Shown piece after piece: positions 56,501-64,000 of a stretch of 64,000 nt of DNA. The stretch is from Brachypodium distachyon (lineage: Eukaryota; Streptophyta; Magnoliopsida; Poales; Poaceae): contig NC_016133.3 of assembly GCF_000005505.3 (NCBI RefSeq), forward strand, positions 29,691,008 through 29,755,007, written 5' to 3'. The notes under the pieces were generated by a model that was not told the DNA's origin, ran no database searches, and was given only the letters and a program-made list of their open reading frames with translations. The position numbers and the translations under genes were made by a program. Position 1 is the stretch's first letter; every line of letters starts with the position of its first letter.

Positions 56501-58717
56501 CCTTGTATTCCATGTTTTTTAGGGCGAGTTCCACCCCATAACCACTCAAAGTGACTGCATCTACAGCACCAATGGAAGCACAAAAGCTAGATGTAGCCTG
56601 GCATCCAGATGGCAGAACAGGGCGCAGAGCATATCTGACTTTTCCCTATAAACAAAATATATTGTATAACAGTTAAAGCTTACAGCTGAGGAAAAAAATA
56701 TAATACAGCAAAACTAGAAGCAAAGCCAGCAAAACATAAAGGTTTATGGTTGCAAAAAATAAACTAGATGCTGATTAGAAGACGTTAGTCATGATTCCTT
56801 ATATTTGTGCCACCATTTGAAGTGATAAAAACATGCAATATAAGCATACTCAGAACAAGACATATTTGAGTATCTACAAACATCAATCTTGTTCGAAGTT
56901 CAAACCATTACACATGTGGTTCTTACGCAGGAGAAGGTCAATACACATAGAAACTATAAACGATCCAATTAGTAGGATTACAACAATGACATAGAGGTTT
57001 GGCGCAATGAATTAAACAATTTAGGATCAGAGGGAGTACTTCATAAAGATTACTGTTAATGTGACTAAAGTTCATCTAAGTTCTCACACCATGTGAAAGA
57101 TGAATTCCCAGTAAGTAGTAACAATTGGAAACCGAAAGAATCAATAGGCTATCAGCGACCATGAAGGGCTGTTTGGTCTGTGACCCAAGCGGCCAGGCCA
57201 AAATATTGCAAGCCAAACTTAGGCAAAGCCAGGTCTTTGGCAATTTAATGTATTTAGCAAAGTTGCCTAGGATATTGTTTGGTTTGGAAGGAAATAGATA
57301 CCAATGTTTTCATGCATCAACATGTAGTAATAGCTTGAACATCAACAATTTTACTGACAATATCACTCTAACAACACCTATGTTTATTGAGTTCATTATT
57401 CTCTCAGGACCTCAGATACCCTGAAAGCCTGAAATACACCAGAAATCAGTCAAAAGTATGATACCTTCTTTGATGCTTCTGCTAGACGAACGTGCAGCTC
57501 CTTGAAGCATTTTGTCCCAACAGCCCCATAAAGTATAGCAACTGGAGCAGTAACATTTGAGCGAGGATATACATGGTCAAAGTCAAATAGTTCTGGTTGT
57601 CCAGTGGAGTCCATGGTTCTGTTCAACAGAAGTTCAGAGTTTCACACCATACAGCCTGAAGCCCTACACAAAGTGACAAATAAATAATAAAGATACTTAC
57701 CGCTTGCCTGATCCCTCAAGCCATTTATGTAGATCAGCTGAGTTAAACAATAGAGCACTCCCTGTGTCTACCCAGCAGCAAGTTCCTTCCACAGGACCAT
57801 GGCCAGAAATTTGCTCCAGTGCATCATCCTCAACAGGAACTGAAGATAATGACTCTTCTGCAAGCTGCCTATAAAGCACTAGCCTTGGCGACGCTGATCT
57901 GAGTGTAAGAGAGAACTCAAAAATTGAAGCCAGTGGCTCGCCAATAAGTGAGTGGACATCCTCAACAATCTTCTGGACACAACACTTGGCCGTCAAACAT
58001 TCAGAACCTTTGTCCAGCTCCTTCCAATGGTCAACAAAACCCCAAAAAAGATCCTTCCCCTCTTTTGAGAGCAGTTCACTAATAAGAGTAGTAAACATAC
58101 CAAATTAGGTGTTGCCAAGAAAATAAAAGGTAAAATTGTTTAGTAACAACAATGCTGCAAAATATTCATTAACATTACTTAACATGCTTATGCTCACTGG
58201 CTTACTTATTTTGCGTGTCAGTTGTGAACTTGTTAGTATAACCTAGACTTATTTATCAGTGATCAGTTAGACGTACTTGGTAAGTATGAACTTTGCACAA
58301 CTTTTGGCCAATCCACTGGTTCACTTCGAAAGCATAAATAAGAATTTTAGTGGCACAGCATTTGGTTACAGTTAATAAAATCAAAGCTCACATGGAAAAT
58401 TGGCAAAGATAAGATGAGCTTGCGTTGAAAGCAAAAAAGAAAGTATATAAAACGTCGTTAAGAGAGCAAACATTTCAAATTTTCAGTGAACAGAGAAGAC
58501 ACGGTGTGTAAAAACTTACGACACAGAGAACTACTCACTTGGCTTCGAGCAGCAGCGGCGTGCCTGCCCACTTGGCCCGGAGCGCCACCTGCACGTTCTT
58601 CTGCCGCCGGATCTCAGCCGCCGAGGCGCCCCCGGCGAGGCATCCGACGAGCACCGCCGCAAGCAACGCCAACGCCGCCCCCGAGACCCCAGATCGGGAC
58701 CCTCGCGCCGCCGCCAT
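38593..58717 (-). CDS. UGGT: UDP-glucose:glycoprotein glucosyltransferase (ER folding sensor), complete
   Basis: Adds glucose to N-glycans of misfolded glycoproteins in the ER lumen so that calnexin/calreticulin rebind them. 37 exons: 58717-58539, 58078-57701, 57618-57465, 56645-56474, 55582-55509, 55428-55332, 55222-55110, 54937-54822, 53104-53047, 51019-50867, 50477-50379, 50265-50110, 49896-49828, 49327-49239, 49150-48988, 48765-48631, 48554-48449, 48353-48265, 48173-48061, 47949-47739, 46929-46861, 45416-45271, 44940-44839, 43670-43523, 42562-42506, 42432-42302, 42211-42123, 42049-41736, 41668-41576, 40912-40851, 40504-40402, 40321-40163, 40040-39900, 39776-39733, 39650-39536, 39009-38857, 38763-38593. 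They sum to 4821 bp, 1606 residues, the usual plant UGGT length. Exon 1 encodes a signal peptide ([19 protein letters not shown]). Thioredoxin-like folding-sensor domains fill the middle. The GT24 catalytic domain lies in exons 30-36 with the DxD motif in [19 protein letters not shown]. The protein ends KDEL. Intron 11 seems to use a GC donor. Two Mutator-like elements and a Stowaway MITE lie in introns. Confidence 0.97.
42779..42891. mobile_element. Stowaway MITE, 113 bp, in UGGT intron 24
   Basis: ctccctctgatcc ... ggatcagagggag, TA at 42777-42778 and 42892-42893. Same family as the GBA2-intron copies. Confidence 0.93.
43108..43131. repeat. (ATT)n microsatellite
   Basis: About eight tandem att units in UGGT intron 24. 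A likely polymorphic marker. Confidence 0.85.
45512..46208. mobile_element. Non-autonomous Mutator-like element, 697 bp, in UGGT intron 21
   Basis: About 165-bp near-perfect terminal inverted repeats (gagtaaattacagaaa..., ggctagggttacagattgg, gtttttgttactaaaaacca) on both sides. The perfect 8-bp flanking repeat atttattt lies at 45504-45511 and 46209-46216. The GC-rich centre (45680-46040) has open frames but no recognised product. It shares the gagtaaat terminus with the elements at 4101, 11080 and 51508. Confidence 0.9.
46408..46500. mobile_element. Stowaway-like MITE fragment
   Basis: ctccctccatttcaagttat starts after TA, but no matching inverted end is found nearby. In UGGT intron 20-21 DNA; probably truncated. 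Confidence 0.5.
51508..52679. mobile_element. Non-autonomous Mutator-like element with GC-rich core, 1172 bp, in UGGT intron 9
   Basis: Ends gagtaaattgcgcagaacca and gcaatttactc; inverted repeats about 190 bp (cacatttcggtgacttgttg, ttctgacacctcgg on the left arm). A perfect 9-bp target duplication, cagaagcta, at 51499-51507 and 52680-52688 is diagnostic of Mutator. The core 51690-52450 is extremely GC-rich with Pro/Ala/Arg-rich open frames on both strands. Some of it resembles coding DNA on the minus strand, but no donor is recognised. Confidence 0.93.
53500..54190. repeat. Probable decayed hAT-type fragment in UGGT intron 8
   Basis: The right end, read inward on the minus strand (..gggctgtcaatatgtcaagc then tcgaacgagcc), resembles common plant hAT termini. 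The stretch is rich in gagctcgagct-like words (54060-54130). The left end is not found, so it is truncated or misjudged. An ATTC/CACC-rich middle suggests more than one repeat. Confidence 0.4.
54558..54660. mobile_element. MITE fragment (ctcccgccattcc...)
   Basis: A Stowaway-like left end after TA with no visible partner. In UGGT intron 8. Confidence 0.35.
57017..57036. mobile_element. Half Stowaway MITE end
   Basis: aatttaggatcagagggag followed by TA, identical to the right end of the 113-bp family; the left part is missing. In UGGT intron 3. Confidence 0.6.
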
Positions 58718-59280
58718 GGGCGAGACGCGCTTCGATCCGAAGCCTTCCCGCCGCTTCGATGCGAGTTACTAGACGGCAGAGGAGACGGAATATGAAGCCC
58801 GCATCAGAAGAGAGACTTTGTGAGGGTTTTGGGTTCGCCGCCGACGAGATGTGGAGCGCGGGGGTGCCAGGAGACTTCGCCGGAGACCTGGGTGCTGTGA
58901 CTTCACATAAATAGCGACTGGTTTCGTCGGGCGTCCGATTCTCCACGCACGCAGCATGAGAGGTCCGGATTAGAGGGAAGGCCTGGGCGTTCGGTTTAGC
59001 GGTTTAGCCGAACCGTCCGGTTCGGTACTCTTGTTTTCAGAAAATTCGGTTCTCGCAAAATCACAACCGGTTGGTTTCTACAAAGAGTTAAATAAACCCC
59101 GACTTCTCGATCCTTCGAACCAGCACCCTGTCCTTATTAATCATGCTCGGTCGGCATCCCGAACCAAAATTCTGTTTGAGAGAGCGGAATTGCTGATAAG
59201 ATAGATAAATCTCAGGATTTTTATAAAAATACCATTGAACTAGAAAACAAGATAGGTTGTGATAATTTTAGTACAAAGAT
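58718..59280 (-). promoter_or_regulatory. 5' UTR and promoter side of UGGT
   Basis: GC-rich leader adjacent to the UGGT start codon, then AT-rich sequence. A typical ERSE (CCAAT-N10-CACG) was not found by eye, so stress control cannot be claimed. Open frames here are shadows on both strands. Confidence 0.4.
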
Positions 59281-59284
59281 ATTA

Positions 59285-59408
59285 CTCCCTCCATCCAATA
59301 AAAGATGTCTCAAATTTGTCAAAATTTGGATGTATCTAGACATGACTTAGTGTATAAATGCATTCAAATTTAGTTCAAGTTGAGACATCATTTGTTGGAC
59401 GGAAAAAG
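59285..59408. mobile_element. Stowaway MITE, 124 bp
   Basis: ctccctccatccaataaaag ... inverse cattTgttggacggaaaaag; gatgtctcaa is mirrored by ttgagacatc. TA at 59283-59284 and 59409-59410. Confidence 0.85.
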
Positions 59409-59712
59409 TAGAAAAAAAAGATGCATTCATTCTTCAATGCCACGCACACGTAGACGTCAATACAACTATGCGCATACGCAAGCGGGCGGGTATGTGTGTC
59501 ATTTCACACATGCTCGAAAAATAAATAATAGAATTAAAAATAGAAAAGTGTAACTATTCTAGAAAAATAGAAAAGGATAATCATCAAGGTGTCCAAGTAA
59601 AGCGAGGTAAATGATCAAAGACAGACTATTAACGACATATAATTAATTTCCGAAGTAACCCAAGACACATGATAAAATTCCCTACATGCATTTGCAAAAT
59701 TGTAAATAATAT

Positions 59713-59818
59713 TTCCTCCGTCCAATAATTCTCGTCGAAATATTACACGTATCTACACGCTTTTTAGATACATCCATTTTGTGTGAATTTGAGACAAGAA
59801 TTATGGGACGGAGGGAGT
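59713..59818. mobile_element. Stowaway MITE, about 106 bp
   Basis: ttcctccgtccaataattct ... agaattatgggacggaggg inverted ends, with TA-like flanks and a central mirrored ctagata/tctacac block. Confidence 0.8.
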
Positions 59819-62787
59819 ATTATCTAACTTAGTCTAAAATATAGGAGACGAATCTGGGTAGTAATAAGCTGAACTGAGTTAGTCAACAAATCCCACATTT
59901 TACCACTATGTCAGCAATCCCATTCTCTCAAACGTTGTTTAATTCCCAAAGGTTGAGATTAGACGGGATTAAAAACGACGAAAATATGTAGAGGGGTAGG
60001 GAATTATCCAAACGAATTGTTAGGGAATTTGCAGGAGCTGGATCCAGCGCGGCCACCCATTTAGGTTGTACGCATCTATTTCTGACAAACGCACGCCCAA
60101 TGCGGCCACTCATTTCGCCCCGCATCCGTTTTTTTCCCGTTTGGACGCATTCCGGACCCATAGTTGGGTCGGGTTTGCGTCCGCACGGACAACGAACGGA
60201 CTAGCGCCGCTTCCGTCTCGTTCGCCGAGTCAAACCCTTTCAGCTTCCCGGCTCCACCTTTCATGGGCCCATCAACCCGCCTCCGGTCCTAGGTAAATGG
60301 CGACCGCTCGTCCCCATTTCCCCACCACACTCCCATTCGCCCCCACTTCCTCAAACCCTTGCCATGGCCCCGAAGAAGTTCTGGCCACGTGCGACCAAGA
60401 ACATCGAGATATGGCGGCGCCGGGCGCAGCCGCAGGCCAACCTGCCCCGGGACCCCGACTTCTTCATGGAGGAGTCTCTGTGCAAGGACCAGTGGTTGTT
60501 CACCGTCGCGGCTGGCACCACGGACCGCGCGATATGCACAACAGTGATGCCCGGCAATTGCCGCGGCACCACACGTGTTCGCATGCGCAAATGGCGACCT
60601 GGACGCTCGAGCCTGCAGCTCCCACACCGACGAGGTGTTCAGCGGCAAGATGGTGCTCTGTGAGAACCTGGGCGCCGAGCGAGATGCACCCAGAGTTCAC
60701 CGATGATTACATGCTTCCCTCTGTTCATGGAGTCCGGCACGACGAGGTCCCCGCACCTAAGCGGCATAGCAGTCGTCATCAAGTCGCTACACCTGAGGTG
60801 TCACCCGCTGCGATTCGGACAGCTATCATGACCTCCACCGACACGGCCGCCCTTGCTGGCGTTTAGTCGGAACAGGGGCAGAGGAGCCAGGGGCGGCTGC
60901 CGGAGCTTGATCCCCTTCTTTCCTGCGGCGTCAGGGGCTAGGGGAGAGCGGCAGAACTCCGCCTGAGAGCCTGCTCAGTTGAAGTTTCACGCAGAAACGC
61001 GGGCGGAGCTCTTTTTTTTCCCATGCTGAACTCGTTGTCTCACAACACATGAGACTCCAGAATGAGTGGTGGATAAAGTTTAGTGGTGGATGCATGATAG
61101 CAAGGCACGGTGTGAGTCACCTCTGTCATGGTCCCCCGGCCTCTCCCTCTCACTTGTTTTTGTTCTTTGAGCTACCCACTCCTAACGCGGAGATGGTAAC
61201 TCCGGGCTATCTCCATCTTCACAGCCACATGTTTCATCTCAGACCTGCCGAATTAGTTTTTTTTTCTATACTACAGAGAGATTAACAAGAAAGTGGTACT
61301 TGTGTCAGACGCGCATTTTTTTCTAACACTTTATTTTTCTCCGATTCTTTCTCTTTATCTCTCTCACTATCCTACGTTAAAGAGCATTGTCCTACATGAC
61401 ATGTTTTAAATACATATTTAATACATTATGGTAAATAATTTGTATATTATCAGTTTTCAAATACCTCGTGCACATGAACTTGTGAGATTAGTACATCGTA
61501 TGATATGCACCCTTATCAATTTTTAAATACCTCGTGTACATGAACTTACGAGACGGTACATCACGTTATCCAGAAAAAAAATCATAGTGCATGACAGATA
61601 CACGACAAGTTCATCACAGATCTATAAGTTAGATGAACATCACAGATACCTAATTACCTCATCAATCCTCGATCGTAACAATCAACAATCGATGATCAAA
61701 GAGATAGAACGAAGAAACGAAGAGAACTCGAATTCAACTTTAAATTCAACAAAACCACGTATGTACTCAGAATTCAACAAGGTATCATCACAGGAGACAT
61801 AAACTATTCCTAAGTACCTCATCAACCACAATCGCAGTACCTCTTAGATCTATGTATGGACTCTCAATTCAACTCAACGAGAAACCGCGAGATCCAAAAT
61901 CAGCATCTTCCACAGCCCGCGATGGGATACCAACTAAAAAAAAAAATAGATGGGGGAAGACGGGTAGCCGAGAAACCACAAGATTCAAAGAAAAAACACA
62001 AGACAACCGGGGATGGGGGCGGAGGCCGAAGGAATCATGGAGGGCAGCCATGGCTAAGCCCACGGCCGGCGGTGGCGGAAGCCGAGACAGTGGCCTGCGG
62101 GGGCGCCCTGAGCGCCACCTCCTGGCCTTCCTCGATGTGCGACCACAGCCCGAGGGGACGCCTGGAGGTGCCGACGGTGGTGTCGTGGAGACGTAGGGCG
62201 GGTTGTGAGGGAGGGAGAGAGAGATCAGGTAAAGGTGGGACACCTCATTTAATTGCGGAGTAAATATGGGGATTAAAGGAAAGGAGAGAGGATTAAAAGA
62301 AAGGAAGAGGCACGTGGTTGGTTACCAAATGGGGGTAGATCGCGGGGGAGTCACTGGAGGTTTCGGCTACCCACTCCCTTGTTTTGTTTTGCCGCTCTAG
62401 CACAGTAGTTTTTTTCCTGTTGTAACTTGTAAATGACAGGAGATAACGGACGCGCAGAAAAGAAAACAACCAATCGACACTAAAACAAACGGCCCACGCT
62501 ACCATCACAAAAAAGAAAAGATGCACGCCGCGCGGTAATGAATCAGACGACAGAAAATCCATGACCGTAATTAATACTCAGAAAACATCTCGGCAGCAAA
62601 AGCGTGAAAAAGAATACTCTGTTTATCTCGGAATTTTCTTAATTTTCAATTGAGACAATATACCACATACGAAGTTACAATCTCTGAGCTCTCTTCTCTG
62701 TAAATATGGAATCCTGCCCAGGCGTGTTAGTGCGTGATACGCATCTATCGACATAATCGCTACAATTGCATCTACATCCAGTACTGT
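59819..62787. other. Intergenic repeats; no gene I can support
   Basis: 60020-60290 resembles a common GC-rich grass repeat (gcgcccaatgcggccac, gtttgcgtccgcacgg). 60364-60663 is an open frame starting MAPKKFWPRATKNIEIWRRR, possibly a fragment of transposon or captured coding DNA. 61449-61562 is a two-copy direct repeat. 61850-62250 is a GC-rich patch with open frames on both strands and no recognised domain. The rest is AT-rich. Confidence 0.5.
61449..61562. repeat. Two-copy direct repeat (about 48 bp, spacing 66 bp)
   Basis: aaatacctcgtgcacatgaa near 61459 and aaatacctcgtgtacatgaa near 61525, with matching flanks atcagtttt/atcaatttt and tacatc. The copies are diverged, so the duplication is old. 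Confidence 0.75.
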
Positions 62788-63945
62788 CTACATCATCATC
62801 CACTCGATCTCCTCTTTGACGCCACGCATCTCATTCATCTCGGAGAAGACGAGCTCCTCGGCCAAGCTCGCCCGGAGCGCGTGCACCTCGTCCATATCAA
62901 ACCCGCGCTCCAGCTTCTCCCCGTCCCACAGCTCCATCCATTTCAGCGCGAACAGCCCGCACGACGACTCGTCCGTCTGCTCCGGCAGGCCCTCCTCCAC
63001 ACGCACCATCCCCCACCCGCCGTCCTGGCATGGCGCCGGCCGCCCCGCCGCCTCCATGCACCGCGCCACGCCGTCGCGGATCCTGGCCAGCGCCCGGTCG
63101 TAGTACGCCCGCGCGTCGTCGTCGCCGCGCGCCGCGTAGTTCCCCGCGTCCAGCACCCGGTACTCACCCTTGCCCACGTCGAGGGCCGCCACGAAGAAGT
63201 GCTCCTCGTGGTTCACCAGGAAGAAGACCACGTCGTGCTCGAGATAATGCCTCGCCGTCGAGGTCATGTTCTGGTGGTCGGGCGGCGTTGTTGGCGATGG
63301 GCGTAGGGAGCTGCTGCCCAGGTACTGCAGCCAGTCCTGCTCCTCGACGCCCAGCAGGAGGACGCGGCGTCCGTTCCTGAGGATGGTACCCTGCTCGTTT
63401 CCTGCGGCCTGCAGCAGGCGGCGGCGCAGGAGCTCGACGGACGCGTCCATGACCGGCCCGGAGATCTTGCGCTCCGGGCCGTCGCGGGAAAGCGGCACGG
63501 CGAGTGGACGCAGGGCGTCGGCGCGGAGGCGTACGTGCGGGCGCTCCGAGGAGACGAGCAGCTTATGAGTATTATTCTTATCAGTATTAGTATCATTTTT
63601 ATCATGGCGGGCCGCCCGGATGATGTACGCGAGCGTGGCGGCCTCTCGTAGCGTGCGATCGGAGACGACGAGCGGCGCCGGGGCCTGCACGCGGCGGCGA
63701 GCCGGATACCGGCTGCAGCTCTTGATTTCCGGCACGGCGTCGAGCGGAGAGGTCGTGCAGCTGCTGCTGTGGCTGTGTTGTGACTTCTTGGCATGCCTTA
63801 TTTCCTCCTCGTCTTCGTGATCGGCGGTGGCGACGCGGGTTCGGGTGCGTGCGGCTGCCGTGGACATGAAAGCCATGGCGAATGGCGAGGCTCTCGGCAC
63901 GACGGCGTGGAATTTATGGGCGAGGAGAGTCGGTGCCGACAACAC
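62788..63945 (-). CDS. Ulp1-type (C48) cysteine protease, SUMO-protease-like
   Basis: By family, cleaves SUMO or a similar ubiquitin-like modifier from proteins. A single exon of 385 residues. The C-terminal half is the Ulp1 domain, with an intact His-Asp-Gln-Cys set: H249 in NHEEHFFVAAL, D266 in YRVLDAG, Q323 and C329 in PEQTDESSCGLFAL. The usual HW after the catalytic His is HF here. Before it, ISGPVMDASVELLRRRL fits the substrate-binding first helix of Ulp1 domains. The N-terminal 150 residues are not recognised; they include an in-frame Asp/Asn/Thr/Lys-rich 14-residue stretch encoded by a 21-bp tandem duplication in AT-rich DNA. Met24 or Met27 are alternative starts. Grass genomes carry many such stand-alone Ulp1 genes, some mobilised by transposons; no transposon ends are seen here. 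Confidence 0.85.
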   Translation of the reverse strand: MLSAPTLLAHKFHAVVPRASPFAMAFMSTAAARTRTRVATADHEDEEEIRHAKKSQHSHSSSCTTSPLDAVPEIKSCSRYPARRRVQAPAPLVVSDRTLREAATLAYIIRAARHDKNDTNTDKNNTHKLLVSSERPHVRLRADALRPLAVPLSRDGPERKISGPVMDASVELLRRRLLQAAGNEQGTILRNGRRVLLLGVEEQDWLQYLGSSSLRPSPTTPPDHQNMTSTARHYLEHDVVFFLVNHEEHFFVAALDVGKGEYRVLDAGNYAARGDDDARAYYDRALARIRDGVARCMEAAGRPAPCQDGGWGMVRVEEGLPEQTDESSCGLFALKWMELWDGEKLERGFDMDEVHALRASLAEELVFSEMNEMRGVKEEIEWMMM

Positions 63946-64000
63946 GTGTCTGATTGCTTCCTGGAATGGTGGATTAAAATTAGGTAAGTGGACAGTGTGG

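Noticed and set aside
60364..60663. Open frame MAPKKFWPRATKNIEIW... as a gene
   Set aside because: Short, in repeat-like surroundings, overlapped by open frames on both strands, no domain recognised. Noted only within the intergenic entry.
1..64000. CRISPR arrays, rRNA or tRNA genes
   Set aside because: None seen. The tandem repeats at 21110-22050 lack the constant repeat and unique spacer layout and lie inside a plant transposon block.

Overview
This is a gene-rich stretch of nuclear DNA from a grass, most likely a cool-season (pooid, Triticeae-like) species. The evidence is long intron-rich genes with plant protein signatures, several copies of a 113-bp Stowaway MITE with TA target sites and ctccct termini, a compact Copia retrotransposon primed by initiator tRNA-Met, a CACTA transposon and Mutator-like elements. 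Species cannot be fixed from the sequence alone. There is no sign of bacterial or organellar content.

Layout. 1-10313 (minus): a GBA2-type non-lysosomal glucosylceramidase (GH116) gene, 5' complete, 18 exons in the window, running off the left edge. Its introns hold Stowaway MITEs, one Mutator-like element with a captured GC-rich core, and three tiny poly-A-type insertions. 10314-18996: promoter side of that gene, a Mutator-like element with doubled terminal repeats (11080-12327), a 624-bp element flanked by 10-bp direct repeats (13213-13836), and about 5 kb with no gene I can support. 18997-30812: one degraded Copia element (204-bp LTRs, about 95% identical) interrupted twice, by an unclassified 3.65-kb insertion rich in tandem repeats (20174-23824) and by a 3530-bp non-autonomous CACTA element (25471-29000), itself carrying a 378-bp inverted-repeat element. 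31446-36314 (plus): a CC-NB-ARC-LRR immune receptor gene with an unusual tail of about 540 residues ending in a transmembrane helix. 36642-37874 (plus): a five-exon gene for a small uncharacterised nuclear-type protein with a PCNA-interaction-like box and an E2F-like site upstream. 38593-58717 (minus): a complete 37-exon UDP-glucose:glycoprotein glucosyltransferase (UGGT) gene, 1606 codons, with an N-terminal signal peptide and a C-terminal KDEL. 58718-62787: repeats and no clear gene. 62788-63945 (minus): a single-exon Ulp1/C48-type cysteine protease gene.

How the genes relate. GBA2 (sphingolipid turnover) and UGGT (ER glycoprotein folding quality control) are ordinary single-copy housekeeping genes; all their exon phases close and the UGGT sum divides exactly by three, so they look functional. 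The NLR sits between them beside a nested transposon block and is the most variable-looking gene. I see no operon-like or pathway link between neighbours. The most unusual signals are the membrane-anchored NLR tail with an MHG in place of MHD, a family of four Mutator-like elements sharing gagtaaat-type ends (one with tandem TIRs), and the nested Copia/CACTA/unknown block.
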